A stretch of 64,000 bases of DNA from Hevea brasiliensis (Eukaryota > Streptophyta > Magnoliopsida > Malpighiales > Euphorbiaceae): positions 72,901,652 to 72,965,651 of the forward strand of contig NC_079496.1 of NCBI RefSeq assembly GCF_030052815.1. Direction: 5' to 3'. The position numbers were made by a program, and so were the translations under genes. Positions 49,312 through 63,341 of the stretch are shown piece by piece (position 1 is the stretch's first letter; each line of letters begins with the position of its first letter). The notes beneath the pieces were generated by a model. It saw nothing but the letters and a program-made list of their open reading frames with translations. It was not told where the DNA came from and did not search any database.

Positions 49312-50810
49312 TATTATCAGAAGAATAACTGTAAAAAATAATTAGATTAATTAGTAAATGTATCAAGTAATTAATTAAAATGATTATAGTCTTTTAATCA
49401 AATTGGTCCTCCCACTAACTTGGCAAATCCCACACTCCCAAAGTAGGAAATGGAAATCCTTGTTGGATGGATTTCTGGTGGGTGATTGAATTTTTATAGT
49501 CTTATTGATCATCCTCAGGCACATTCATTATTGGAATTACAATAAACTATAAGTGAGCAATTCCTTGCCCATCACATCTCATGTGGGGTTCAATCCTTTA
49601 TCTAGCCCCTAATGCTCAAAATTTCAGGCACATCCATTATTGATTAATCTTGCATTAGTTAAGTTGATCCCATTAAGCCAGTAAACATGCAAATAACTTT
49701 AATGTCCTCATGCACATCCATTATTGGGCATCAACTTATTTACATATTTACAACATCTCATGCTTAACAATTATTCTTAAGAAAATCTCTTAAGTTAAAT
49801 GCATCAAATGTAAGTATTTAAAATTTCTTAAAATAATGTCTTAATGGAGGGCCCATAATATAATTACTTTAATTGTACCATTTCCAACTTAATCATTTGT
49901 TTGGAAGATTTAGTGGTTGGCTTAATTACTATTATGGTCTCACTTTGCACATTATCCAATTAGCTTGCATATACCATATACTTGCATACATCTCATGCAT
50001 ACATGGATAAATAATAAATATGTTATGATCATGGACTTTCTAAGGGATTCAATTCTGAGCCACTAAAAACTGAATTAGGGCATTCATAGGTGCATTTCAT
50101 TCATTCATTTTACAAGAGTTGCTGAAGGAGTATATAATCAACACTTGATCTTAAATTCCTCCTACTAGTCCCACCAATGCTATTGACCTCTTTGATCTTC
50201 TTGCAATCCAATTACATTGTAATCCTTGGCATACCAAGGCGAATTTACAAGTATATGGAATTTAAAGTCCTTAAATAAATGAAATTATAACCCAAATTAT
50301 TACAACACTTATAATACATGCCACTAAAAATAAAATTAATTATTTTACAACCCAAAGAAAAATGAAAGAAATAAATCCAATCACATTGGTCTTTTATTGT
50401 CCATAATCATCCATTATGCATATTACCATTTAACAACTAAATAAAACATACGTACTAAAATTAAATTGAATATCTCACATTTAACTAAAAATTTCAGATT
50501 TGAATCTCATTCAAACAAATTTAAAAATTCATATTTGAATCTCATTCAAACAATTGAATCAAAATTTAATTGTGTATTTAAAATTCTTAATTAAACAATT
50601 TAATTAGATGTGGGCCTTAATTTATATACAACAATTGTGTAAAGAACCACCAAACTATGCACACACTTTAATTGTAAAAACCATGCGCACACTTTCATGG
50701 ATACAATACCATGCCGCCACATATATGAATGCAACCAGCAATGAATCAATCAAAATTACTAAATCACACAATTAAATCTCATATTAAAAAATCTAAATGG
50801 CAAATATAGT
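49312..50810 (-). other. Element C untranslated leader
   Basis: About 1.5 kb between PBS and gag with no coding signal. It contains three loose copies of a cacatccattattg motif (49521, 49631, 49710). It may contain packaging signals, but nothing specific is visible. Confidence 0.65.
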
Positions 50811-50823
50811 GGCTCTGATACCA
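50811..50823 (-). other. Element C primer-binding site
   Basis: Minus strand tggtatcagagcc, initiator tRNA-Met complement, 2 nt from the LTR. Confidence 0.92.
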
Positions 50824-51835
50824 ATTGAAGGAGCGGAAGCATGAAAGCTTTTTCATTAGAGCATTGAATTTCAAAAATTTTCTTCTAGGGGTTACATGCA
50901 TCATACCACATCTTTTATGTACCAAATTAATTTCAATACTCAATTGTATATTAAAACACTTTTAATATGTATTAGGATCTATGTTTGCCATTCAAGATTG
51001 TGAATTAACAAATTAATTCATTTAAACCCTAGTTTAAAAGAGGAGTTAGAGCCCTAACCTCTTTGATGCACTATGGATGTGATTGGCACCTTTAGGAAGC
51101 ACCTAGGACCCCAAGCGTTGTCCCTCTAGCTTGTCCACACCAAGATCACCAATGGGCAGCCCCCAATTTGCTTCTCAAGCCTTTATCAACCAATTTTAAA
51201 TTGGGTTCTTACCTTTAGAAAGGTTGTATGTGTGTACAGGACACTAGAAATAATTTCTAGCAATTTTAATTCAAAAGAATTTGGGCAATTTTCTTTGAAT
51301 TTATGAGAAAGAAGAAGAGGAGAGGGAGAGCTATGTGTCCCACCACCTTTAGGAGAGAATAAGAGTAAGTGTTTCTTCTTTTCTTTTCCCTTTTATAATT
51401 AGGTCATCACTTAAATCCTTTGCCACATGTCATCACCACATTGCATCTTAATTTTAATTCACTTAATCACATTAAGCCAAGTGTCAAAGCTAGATTTAAT
51501 CTTGACTTTGATCACCTTGCATGATAGGAAAACAAATGGCAAACTTATATGATACCATGTGTTACCATCTCATGATGCCACATGTCACCCTTTGAAATGA
51601 CCAAATTACCCTTATGTTGTAATTTTGAGTTCTCAATCCAAAATCATTATTTCTCCTCTTTTAATCAATTTATATCAAATATAAATTAATTAATTACTCT
51701 TCATTAATTAATTTCTCACAATTAAATTTATATTTAAACACTTTAAATATAAATTTAACTTATACTATACATCTAATAACCTAGATTTGGTTTCAAGTCA
51801 TGCTAGGGACTTTGCAATCTTATTGCAAACAAATC

Positions 51836-51860
51836 CTAATTAATTAATTAATTAATTAAA
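51836..51860. repeat. (taat)n microsatellite
   Basis: About six tandem copies of taat within the copia LTR; shorter in F. Confidence 0.8.
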
Positions 51861-52626
51861 GTCTTTAATTAATCAATTAAATCACATTTTACTTGGTGAT
51901 TATCTTGTGTATGTGTTTGACTTACGAGGCTTATCACTAATTGGCAATGAGATATGATATTAACTCTTAATATCATCAGAACTCTTTCTTACCATAAATG
52001 ATTTCTCTAACTCATATTAAGCATCTCATAGACCATGGTTGACACCTAGCATAGCGTGCCATGGCCACCTAATTAGTAACAAGGAATACCTTAAATGAAC
52101 CTTTAATCATATGTTACCTTGCACTAGAATCTCTCTGTTACAAAATCCCAATTTGAGCTGGAGTCATGGTTTATGTCAAACCCCATTTGCTATGAATATT
52201 ATGTTCTCTTTTAATTCTAGTTCTTGATTAATTAGATTTTCTTGTCAGAAACTCTTTTCTGACTAAATCTGTCTGTCCTTGCCAGGAACTTGAAACATCA
52301 AGAATAATTAAATGAACATAGGACTTCATCCCTATTTACTTAGGGTAACAGATTCCATCTTGATCAACACCAATCTCCATATATAGGTAGTAAGAGCTAA
52401 CATATGCCCATATGCCCAAACATAGTATAAGTATGAAAGCAGTATCAAACTCAAACCACCTATATACAAGATAACTATGTTATCTCAAGTCTAAAGATTA
52501 TATGCACTGATATGATATATGACAATGCATTGATAAGAGTAAACTCCATGAGCTTGTCATATGCATCACTGGTTTGGCCTACTTATCAAGTATAAGTGCC
52601 TATCATGTTTGTTATATGGCATGAGA

Positions 52627-52631
52627 CTCAC
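52627..52631. repeat. TSD of solo LTR D (ctcac; partner 56559-56563)
   Basis: Exact 5-bp duplication. The F LTR shows the uninterrupted site near 59163-59180. Confidence 0.95.
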
Positions 52632-53259
52632 TGTAACACCCCTCACCCAACTACGGTGTAGCCGAGCAAGGCGTGCCACATTTGATGCCGGAGCACCCTA
52701 ACTTATCATACTTTATTTCTTTAATAATTTTGAATTCATTTAATTTAATATTAATTATTTTTTGACGAATAAACTAACGGAGTTTCTCCTATTTTATTAT
52801 CATTTGACGTGTTTCAATATTCACCTATTTGAAATTTTCAATTATATTTTAAAATAAAAATCTCATCATTTCATGCATCATCTATATATTTCAATTCTGT
52901 ATTCAAATCCATACAATTTCATTCATATCCATTTTCATACATTGCCATTCATGCTCAACTCATATATGAAAATTTTCAATCTTCATTAATATGATATACA
53001 ATTTAATCACATATGAATTAATCGATTTATTAATTTACATAATTTACAAAATAATTAAATAATCTCATAATTTACATGATGTATAAATTGATTACATATG
53101 AAATAGCCAAACTGATGTGAGCCCTATCTACATACATTGCTGAGGAGGTGACAAACTTATACACTTCTGACGCTTCTATAGATCAAAACTCCAAAATCTC
53201 TGTTTAATATTCGATGGGCTTTACCTTCAGTACCTGCCTAAGGAAACAAATCCATCGCG

Positions 53260-53277
53260 CTAAGCATTGTTGCTTAG
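53260..53277 (-). other. Hairpin 1 in D
   Basis: ctaagcattgttgcttag, 7-bp stem with 4-nt loop, next to ggtgca as in the other LTRs. The neighbouring second stem is weak here. Confidence 0.6.
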
Positions 53278-53848
53278 TGGTGCAATAATATAACAAGAAA
53301 ATAATACATACAAAATACAGATGGAAAGAAAACCTAATTTGTGTAATCAAGAATTATTTTCATTTCATATGGAATTCCTAATATTAATTATCTTTTGTCA
53401 TATTATATTGTTCTTTGGAATCGCTTGTTTCCTAAATTTACTGTAGTGATATACAAAACACGAAATATATTAGTATATTACATTTCTATTCATGTTATTT
53501 CAGAACTTGCAGTTGTAATTATTTATTTAAATGATATTTATTTTGCTAATCTTTTTATCCTTTTAGTCAACATTTCCTAGGTGTTTGGATCATTTCATAG
53601 TAAATAAAATTTTAAAACTAATCCTAGTTTCTTTCTTATTCATTCATTTAATTCACATTATTCTTAATAAATTTCACTGTCCAAGTAACCTATGATAGGC
53701 TGACTAAACTTGATAACGGGTCATTGGCACTGGACACCGCGGTGCCTCGGGCCGTCATACCATGGGACGTGAAACGTCTACCACATATGCAGTCAGAATG
53801 GCTAAAAAGCCATGATAACACATAATCGGACATAAAAGCTATGAGTGC

Positions 53849-53900
53849 GGGCATAAAGCCATGAATACGGGCATAAAGCCATAAACATAGGCATAAAGCC
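53849..53900. repeat. 20-bp minisatellite with gcataaagcc core
   Basis: About three units of a 20-bp repeat carrying GGCATAAAGCC, each able to form a tiny hairpin. E has a similar run near 57578-57610. Confidence 0.7.
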
Positions 53901-56563
53901 TTACATAGTACTACTAAAACAATACCCTATTGGCATGTCAATCTATCCAATCTGACACACGTGTCTAGGCAATACATGGGCACAGAGGTACCATTAAATA
54001 TTAATATGTCTTCTTATTTTATTATTTCATTATAAGTTATAATTATAATTTATAACGTTTTAATTTTGTTTTTAGCAGAAGTATAAATTTCTAAATCCCA
54101 ATTCTGTATAGTTTATACATTCATCATAATTCATACATTCCTTACATCATTCATTTTGGATCTCAATTCACAACAATGGTGTTCATGTGCCATTGTACTC
54201 AAAATATTCTTTTTGCTTCTCATATGCCATTAATTATGCACAGTATAAATTTTTTAGCTCAAAAAGAGGTATAAGCCCTAACTATCTATTTTTTTTTAAT
54301 GATTTAGGTACATTATCATTCATATTTCAAGTAGTCCATGAATGTTTCATGGATTTCAAATTTAGCTAAGTTTCCTTAAATCCTAGTGTCACTCAATTCG
54401 AAAATTTTAAATCAACTATTTATATTATCTATATATTAACCATTACAATAGCTTTCTAATTTATTATACGCTTTCCTATATTATTGACTACAATAGTTCT
54501 TATAGTTTGTCCTTCTACTTCACATATTTTTGTGGTTACTATTCATTTGACCATCTCCATTCAAAAGTTGACTTTTTCATTTATAATAAATTTGTGGAGC
54601 CTAAGTTCACCAAGATACCACATTTTGCATTTTTTTTATTGGCATTGATTGCCAAACTCAATTCCTAGCCTCCTATGTTTTATTTCAAATTTTCAGAATT
54701 TGAGGACCAAATTTACTATTCCATTGGAACTTGCTACAGTAAAAATTTGACAAATCTTTCGTCATGAAAATTGTTCCTTATTGTGTCTAGTTACATTTCA
54801 CTTTTTGAATCACCCTATTTGGAGTTTTCTAGCTCAAGTTATGGCTATTTCACCATAACTGGTCAGATTGTCTTTACCCAGAATTTCTGGGCAATTTTTT
54901 GTTCTGCCAGATTTGGTAGTCCAACTTTGGCTAGCAATTTCATTTAGTTAAGTCTAGAATTTGAGTTTGTGTTCTACATGAAAGTTGTTCAAATTGCCTC
55001 AGCTTTCCATTGATATAAATTTTAGGTCAATTGGATCTTTCTACACTGAGTTATGACCAATGAATGAGCACTGTTCATTTGGTCATTTTTCCCAGGCAGA
55101 ATGTAAGTTACCCGGATTTGGTCAATTTTTAGGGCATCCTAAGTTTAGTTTCTAGACAGGTTTCCTTCATCAAAGTTGTGCCATTATATGTCTAATTTCA
55201 TGTCCAATTGGCCTTGTACCAATTGAACCTACACAACTCAAGTTATAGCTGCCTAAACATGCTGGACGCACATCCAGACCTGTAGGGCACATTGAACAGC
55301 ACACCCAACCTAAAATCCCAAGCTGCAATTCACTTCAATTCCTCATTATACTCAGCCAAATGGTCACTAATTGACCATTAGAACTACCATTTACCATCAA
55401 TATGGCCAAACCCTAATATAGCTCAAAACCCTAATTTCTAATACCTCAATTCATGCATAAGACCTTATAATTCAACTTCTACCATATAAACTCATCAAGA
55501 ACATTAGTAATCAAATTTAATTCCATCAAAATCATAATTTCCTCAAGGTTCCTCATGGCTACTGAAATTTCATGGAATATAATCATGCATCTTTAATTCA
55601 ATTTTCAATAAGTTTTCAACTTAGCTTAGCTTAAATTCATGTTTAGAAGGAAGTAAGAGAAAAGAATATGGCACTAACCTCTTTTAGCAGAATTTTTTCC
55701 TTAGCTAACTTCAATTTTTCCTTCACTTTTTCCTCTTGAAATTGTTGTCTCTAACTTGCCCAAGGTGTAAGTTCAATTTTTCATGAAGAGGTTATGAGTT
55801 TTTATGGTGTAGTTGAGTGAGAAATGGAGCTTGGGTGATGCATCAATGGAGGACTCTTTCTCTTTCTCTTTGGTTCATTTTGGTTCGGCTGCTTGGGAAG
55901 AAGAAAGCTGTTGATTTCTTTGTTTTTATATTTTTGCTTCATTTTTATTTCTTTAATTAATTTGTTAAATTGTGATTGGGTGGGAGTGCTTAGTGACATA
56001 AGCATGAAGTCAAAATTGTAATTTTAATTCATTTTCTTTTCTTTTCTTTTCTTTTCTACCCAATTTTAATTTAATTTATAGCAATATTTATTCATATTTT
56101 AGATTATAATAATTATTTACTTAACTGGACAAGTCGGTCAAAAATCATCTCCGAAGACAAAATGATCAAAATGCCCTCCAAACGCCTTATAGAGCCAAAA
56201 TCGTCTGTACCGGTCGAAAACTTTTTCTAAGCCTTTTCTTGGCATTCTAATGTCATAAAAACCTCAATGACTCTTCTCTGGAGTTCCAAAAATTATTTTA
56301 TGAATTTTCTCCCGAGTTTAGGGCTTCTAGCTATAAAGACCGTAACTTCTCATGGGTTACCCATCGCTAGGGCACTGGCTCGTTTAACTTGGTTAAATTT
56401 AATTTCCAAAATTTTTCCTTAATTTTCCTATCATTATTTGAGTTATTTATGACTCCTCACTCTAGTCTATATATTTTTCTAGACGTTCTAGTTGTCCGGA
56501 CTGACATTGGTCACCGAAATATTCTAATGTACGGAAATGCTACAGTGAGGGTGTAACACTCAC

Positions 56564-56868
56564 CTTTCCATCTTATTTATATCTCATATAAATACCTTGG
56601 GAAAAAACATGATTACAATCTTTCTGGATAAGTCATGTCCTTATTGTGAAGTACCCTCGATTGTGAACTAATTTATGATACTTTGTGCTAGAAATACTAT
56701 CACTTATATTCTTAATAACTTAAGAATAGAATTTCTAATAAAATATCAATGGACCTTTTCTATTACACATAAATGCATTAAGTAAATGAAAAAGTGAAAT
56801 TTCCTTTTATTAATAAAATATGTACAAGATACATACTAAATGATATGCTCTAGGGCATACTACTAACA
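56564..56868 (-). repeat. Element C 5' LTR, outer part
   Basis: Resumes after D and ends actactaaca at 56868; in sense this is the LTR start tgttagtagtatgccc, shared with F. The next five bases, gtgac (56869-56873), should be C's TSD. Confidence 0.9.
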
Positions 56869-58864
56869 GTGACAACCTTAAACACTCTACAAATCTAATC
56901 TCTAAGATCCTAGTTTAATATCCGCTAGGCTTCACCTTCAGTACCTGTGCGAGGAAACAAATCCATCGCTCTAAGCATTGCTGCTTAGTAGTGTGATTAT
57001 ATAAAAAAGAAAATAATATACAACAAAGATAAAACCGAAGCAATATTTGGATGCTCAAGAATTAATTTAATTTCATGTGAGATTACTAATTTTAATTATC
57101 GATTATCCTAATTTGTCCTTCTTTGAAAATGCTTAGTGTATAAACTTTACAGTAATAATATATATAACATTCAATTATTTAACAATATTAAATTTAGTCT
57201 TCATTTATTATGAGAGACGCATTTGTAATATTTATTTACGTTCTTCTTATCATTTCACTAATTTATTTATACGTATTTTGAATCATTGCATAGTAAATAA
57301 AATTTTAAAACTAATTTTAGGTTCTTTCTTATTCTTTCATTTAATTCACACTATTCTTAACAAATTTCACTGCCCAAGTAACCTATGATAGGCTAACTAA
57401 ACTGGATAAGCGGGTCATGGGCACTAGGTACCGTAGTGCGTCGGGTCGTCATACCATGGGACGTGACATATGGAACATTAACCACGTATACAATCAGTAT
57501 GGCTAAAAGCCATAATAACATATCAGTATGTCTAAAAGCCATGATAATAAGTAATCAGGCATCAAAGCCATGAGTGCGGGCATAAAGCCATAACTACAGG
57601 CATAAAGCCTTACGCAATACTGCTAAAACGATACCCTATTGGCATGCCAATCTATCCAATCAGATACACGTATCTAGGTAACGCATGGGCACATTAGTAT
57701 CTTTAAGGGTTCATAAGTATCATTATTTCATTATATGTTCCAATTATAATTTATAATGTTTTAATTTTCATTACTAGCAGAAGAATAAATTTCTAAAATA
57801 CAATTTTACATAAATTATGCATTCATCATAATTTATACATTCATTATATCACTCATATTCATCACAATTCACAGCAAGGTACTAATTTCTATCATTATTT
57901 CCTTTATCTTTGGGGTTACTATTCACACATTACTATTCACTCAAATTATTGACTTTTTTATACATAATATGGGTTCTAAATTTTACCATAATTATACATA
58001 ATTATACCATATTTTGGGTTCTAAATTTTGTTGGCATTGATTGCCAATTGCAATTCAAAGTCTCTTAAAAGTATTTTCAAAAATTTAGTTTTTGTGTCCT
58101 ACGTTTACTATTCCATTGGTCTGAGCTACAGTGAGAATTTGGTAAAATTTTCTTCATCAAAATTGTTCCTTTATGTGTCTACTTTAATTTCCTTTTGAAT
58201 CACTCCATTTGGAGTTTTCTAGCTCAAGTTATGCAAATTTCAATAAGGCTGGCCGGATTGGTATCTACCCAGAATTTATGGGCAAAAACCAATTCTAGCA
58301 GTTTTGGTATCCTGACTTTGATGGACAATTTCATTAAGTTCTAGTCAAAATTTGGAGTTATGTTCTTCATGAAAGTTGTTCTAAATTGTCTAAGCTTTCT
58401 ATTGATTTAAAATTCAAGTCAATTGGACATTTCTTCACTGAGTTATGACCAATTGAACAAACACTGTCCATTTGGTCATTTTTCCAGGGGCAGCTTGTGT
58501 GTTACCTGGATTGAGGTAATTTTTAGGTCAACTTAAGTTGATTTTCTGGGTAGGGTTTGTTCATGAAAAATGTGGCTTAAGGTCTTAAATTCCATCTCCA
58601 ATTTGTCTCACAACAATTGAAGCTGTCTAGCTCTACTTATGATCATTTAAACACACTGGACTCATAGGTCAAGAATTCCCTGCACAAGAACAACACTCCC
58701 AATACCACCTTCCCACACTACTACCATCCACAATTCACATTCCATGCACTTCAATTAGTCCATAATTGGTCTCAACATCAATAATTTACCAACATATCCA
58801 CAATTCACATTCCATGCACTTCAATTAATCCATGCATGGATTTCAACTTTTCCCATGTAATTCC
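56869..58864 (-). repeat. E: gypsy LTR fragment between two copia copies
   Basis: Homologous to D from about 53150 onward (ccttcagtacctg, hairpin ctaagcattgctgcttag at 56971-56988, mini-hairpins, module region 58190-58500). Both ends are cut, by C on the left and F on the right. It is the oldest visible layer. No coding sequence. Confidence 0.85.
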
Positions 58865-59601
58865 TGTTAGTAGTATGCCCTAGAGTATATCATTAAGTAT
58901 GTATCTTGTACATGTTTTTATCAATAAAAGGCATTTCCACTTTTCCATTTACATAATATATTTATGTCTAATAGAAAAGGTCCAGTGATATTTTGTTAGA
59001 AATTCTATTCTTAAGTTGTTAAGAATATGAGTGACAGTATTTCTAGTACAAAGTATCATAAATAGGTTCACAATCGATGATACTTCATAATAAGGACATG
59101 ACTTATCCAGAAAGATTGTATTCATATTTCCCAAGTTATTTATATGAGATATAAATAAGATGGAATGACGAGTCTCATGCCATATAACAAACATGATAGG
59201 CACTTATACATGATAAGTATGCCAAACCAGTGACACTTATAATAAGCACGTGGAGTTTACTCTTGTCAATGTATTGTCATAAATCATATCAGTGCATTTA
59301 ATCTTTAGACTTGAGATAGCATAGTTATCTTGTATATAGGTGGTTTGAGTTTGATACAGCTTTCATACTTGTACTGTGTATGGGTATATGGGCATGTGTT
59401 GGCTCCTACTAGTTATACATGGAGGTAGGTGTTGGTCAAAATGGAATTTGTTCCTTTAAGTAAATAGGGATAAAATCCTATGTTTATTTAATTGTTCTTG
59501 ATGTTTCAAGTTCCTGACCAGGACAGATAGATTTAATCAGAAAAGAGTTTCTGATGAGAAAATCTTTTAATCAAGAATTAGAATTGAAAGAGAACATAAT
59601 A
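58865..59601 (+). mobile_element. Element F: copia LTR, left part
   Basis: Begins tgttagtagtatgccc and follows the reverse complement of C's LTR, so it is the same family in opposite orientation. attcc (58860-58864) is the expected left TSD. Interrupted by G at 59602; resumes at 63342. Whether it is a 5', 3' or solo LTR cannot be decided in this window. Confidence 0.88.
59597..59601. repeat. TSD of solo LTR G (taata; partner 63337-63341)
   Basis: Exact 5-bp duplication on both sides of G. Confidence 0.93.
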
Positions 59602-62600
59602 TGTCACACCCTAACCCTCTGTAAGGCATAACATGATCCCGTAGTATACCAAATGAATTACCAACTCCGTCTACTGATAATCCATTAAATACACTACAAG
59701 GGATTTTAAAAACTTTTCTTACTTCTTTTACAGTGGTGAGCACTATTTACAGGTGTTAAAAACCTTTTTGAACTGAAGTAATAGAACTGACACATTTGAC
59801 TTATTTGGAATTTCTGTAAAAATTTTGACAGAGTGCCATCTGTATTTTGGATAAAATAGTTCTTCAGAAAACCTGTAAAAAGCACTTCAATAATTTTCCA
59901 AATCTCAACTTCAACATTTTTCTCAACCCAACACATTTCTCAAGTCAAATTCACAGTAATTTTTCAAGGATTGAGATAGAGAAAATATAATACAATTTTT
60001 ACAAGTCAAAATATCTCATAATTTACTTTACAACTTCAATGTACAATTTTAATTTACAACTGCTAAAAACCAACAACAATATGTACATACAGTGAACTTC
60101 ATTACATTACAAAATACAAAATATTGGTATACTCATTATACCCGGTAGTCTCTCGCTGGAGGTACTAGCAGCCTAGTCTCACGCTCTGTCTGTCTACTGC
60201 GATGACAAGAATAAAGCTATCATTTGAGACAATGTCTCAGTGGTGCACAACATTAACCAAATACAATTTAAATCACAATTCATAAGTCATGTAAATAGTG
60301 GATACTTAAAATCATAGTTAATTTCAAGACAATAATTGTCAACAAGAATTTAAACTCCATTTCTCAATATCACAATAAATTTCAATAAGTCAGATCATGG
60401 TTGAATTCAAAAGACATTATATGTCAATAAGAGTTTAAATTCATTTCCCAAGCTCACAATACATATTAATAAATCACACACAGCTTTAATCATGTTCCCA
60501 AGTTCAATTCATCCCAAAAGCCGATGGCTAATGAGGTATTCAATTCATCCCAAAAGTCAATGACTAATGAGGAATAACATAGCTAGCTAGCAAAAATATG
60601 AGTACTCATTCTATTCGTCCTCAACAAACACACACCTCAACACTTCAGCCAGAGAGGGAATTCAATTCATCCCACTAGACAAGCTAGCGAGGAATACAAT
60701 CAATGTACATGATAGCTGCGGTTTCAAACCAATTACAGTGCTTTTCATTCAATAAGTATCCATCAAATATCTTTCAAACCATTTTTCACAATTTCACCAC
60801 TTAAAACAATAATATGCAAATAGTCATAATTTATTTCAATTGAAAATAATTCAAAAGAAATAGTTGTTGTGCACAAACACAATTTAAAACAAAAACAATG
60901 CAATTAATCATAGGAAATATTATTCAGAGCAAAATCAGTTGAAAACTAGTTGTGCACAAACCTCTGATAACTGTCTCCGGGTCTGGACTCAGTATTTCCT
61001 TCCCTTTTTCCTAGTCTTTGGTAACTGAGAAACACAATTTGAAGTGTTTCAGTACTAAATTAAACTGTCTCTAACGATAATGTTCAATAAGTAATTCACT
61101 GAAGACTATTATTTGCTCAATCACCTAATATACCGACCCTCGATGCGTTTTAGGTAATTTAGATTTTTGTGTCCTTAATATGTCACATTCGATAGGGTTT
61201 TAGGGTTGGTACGTTTTACCAAACTCATTTCCTTGTTTAGTGCATTTTAATGCAACTTGCTAGATTCCGGGATACTAGTTTGACCTAGCCGGACGACCTA
61301 GTTCCCTCGGTTTTCAAGTTTCGGTCAAAACTACAAACTTGTAGATCTATGTCTTATGGAACGCGGGGCACAATTTTAGGTCAATCCGAGTTAAGTAGAC
61401 CAAGTTATGGTCATTACACTATTGCTGGTCAAATGGCATCAAATTAGGTCAATTTTAGGTCAATTTGGTCAATTTTGGTTCGGCCAGTTTTTGGACCCGA
61501 ACTTGTGCAAGCTGTTTGACTTACTTATGGTCATTTCTGGGCTTTGGTGTCCTCATAAGACTTGTAGGTATGGGTCTTAACTATTCATTGTTAAAATTTC
61601 AGGTCAATTGGACCTGTTTTGAGTGAGTTATGGCCTAAACACTAACTACTGCCCAATTGGTCAAATTTCAGGCCTCAAATGTACTCAATCCGAATTGGTC
61701 ATTTTTCATATCACCTTGCAAGCAGAATTTTGGTATGCTTTCTCAATGAAAATTGGCACATTTTGTGCCTAGTTCCACCTCCAATTGGTCTCATACCAAT
61801 TGAGGTTACACATTTAAAGTTATTGACTAAAATGCATTCTGCCCTTAACTACCTTACTTAAACATACATCAATTACACACTTACATTACTATATGTCCAC
61901 TTCCCTTACCATTTCTGTTTTGGTTCATTACCAAAACCATATTCCACTTTACATTAACATCACTTTGGCAGATTACAAACATGCTTAATACACCAATTAA
62001 AATTTACATTTACAAAGTCTAAATACAATCACATACACACCTAAACCTTACTAGTTCTTACATACACTTTACACAATCAATCTATATACATGTCCATCAA
62101 CCTTCTATGTCAATATTCTGCCAACACCTTCATGAACACACACATTTATCCAAGTGTCCCAAGGCTGTCGAAAATGTTTCTCAATACCAAAGTGTCCTAC
62201 AATTCATCAATTTCCATCCAAGTGCAAAAATCACCATATACATATGAAGTAATTTACTAGGATATTAAATCACCATAACCAACATCATTTCTCATCAAAT
62301 ATATGCACAAATATTTCATCAAATACATAACTCCATGGCTGTCCAAAATGAACATCTCAATAACTCTTCAAACTTAAAAATTTTCTTCACAAAACCAACA
62401 CCCATAACATGAACACAAAGTTTAACAAAGCTATCTTCAAAAATGCTAACTTACCTTATGGTTGGAACTTGTTAAACCTTGATTAAACTTCTTGATTTTG
62501 GTATCAAGTTCTTCCTTATGATGTGTAGACAAACTTTAATGAAGAACCCTAAGTGATTGGAGTTAAAATGGAGGAGTTAAGAGAGCTTGAAGAAAACGGC

Positions 62601-63336
62601 CATGGAGGTTTCCTTGTTTCTTCAATTCGGCATGGATGAGGAACCTTGAAGAAGATGAAGTTTCTACTTGGATAATGGAAGTACACCTGCCCCACTTTGT
62701 TTTATTTTATTCCCTTAGTGGTCCACTCATAAATTTAAATCATATAATATGTTAAATTCCCACTTATTCCACATTAAACCCTTAATTCTTGTTATTTACT
62801 TTAGGTACCACCAAATTAATTTTTCATTTCATTTTCTAAGTGTAATGTTATTTATTTTTAGTGGACATTTAGGTCAAAAGACAATTCGGGATGTCAAATG
62901 ACCATAATGCCCCTGTTCAGGTTGCATTCCCGATTTTTCGGTAACACCGGGTTTTGTCCGTTTTTTGATTTCTCACTTTTCTTTGTACTAATTATTTAAT
63001 TTTTCTTTGATCTTTCTAATGAGATTTATTCTTCAATAAGGGTCTCTTTAAGTCCAAAAAATGTTTCCCAGGGTTTGCCGCAGTCCAGGGCTATTCAACG
63101 GTCCACGCCGTGACTTCCCGGTGCGGTCCCCCATCGCTAGGGTTCCCGGCTCGCTTAACTTGATTACATTTCTTTGCTATTATTTGTCCTTTGTTTTTCT
63201 TGTATTTTCTTTTCTTGTATTTCATTATTTTATGTCTCCTCACTCATATTGAAGTGTAGTTTTAGGCATCCTAGCTGTCCGGACAACACTGGTCACCGGA
63301 GCAGCAGAACGCACTACCGAACTTAGGGGTGTTACA
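59602..63336 (-). mobile_element. Solo LTR G (family 1) in F LTR
   Basis: 3735 bp, tgtcacacc to gtgttaca, with exact TSDs and no interior. Its sense start is very close to S. Contains the hairpin pair (60203-60240: a TGAGAC/GTCTCA stem unlike the other copies, next to a weak gcgatgac stem), modules near 61390 and 61620, and a CCAATTGG-type pair at 61783. The frames at 59706-59936, 61679-61861 and 63061-63252 are LTR sequence. Confidence 0.93.
60224..60240 (-). other. Hairpin 1 in G
   Basis: TGAGAC/GTCTCA, 6-bp stem with a 3-nt loop, at the place where S and A have CTGAGT/ACTCAG. Paired positions changed together. Confidence 0.6.
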
Positions 63337-63341
63337 TAATA

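Larger units (their letters stand above)
50826..52631 (-). repeat. Element C 5' LTR, part next to PBS
   Basis: Begins tgaaggagcgg (sense end ctccttca). Interrupted by D after 52631. The stretch from about 51500 to 52200 matches 63342-64000 of F in inverted orientation. Includes the taat microsatellite at 51836-51860. Confidence 0.9.
52632..56558 (-). mobile_element. Solo LTR D (gypsy, related to family 2) in C LTR
   Basis: 3927 bp from tgtaacaccc to gtgtaaca with exact TSDs and no interior. The left end (gccgagcaaggcgtgccaca) matches the reverse complement of M's LTR end; the middle matches N and E. Contains a hairpin (53260-53277), a 20-bp minisatellite (53849-53900) and array modules near 54810 and 55030. 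The frames found here, for example at 53395-53580, have no homology. Confidence 0.92.
46896..56868 (-). mobile_element. Element C: Ty1-copia retrotransposon, 5' half (with D nested in its LTR)
   Basis: On the minus strand: 5' LTR (50826-52631 plus 56564-56868), initiator-Met PBS, a 1.5 kb leader, gag, protease, GAG-pre-integrase and integrase. The order protease-integrase before RT is diagnostic of copia. The element is cut at 46896 by A; its RT, RNase H and 3' LTR lie left of the window. All coding parts carry stops. The lineage within copia was not assigned. Confidence 0.9.

Noticed and set aside
53849..53900. Short regular repeats that look CRISPR-like
   Set aside because: Units are contiguous with no unique spacers, lie in a plant LTR, and derive from the GGC/GCC hairpin theme.
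62560..62700. Possible host exon near the end of G (also near 4900-5040 and 31690-31860)
   Set aside because: The same segment occurs at the equivalent place in other LTR copies, so it is LTR sequence.
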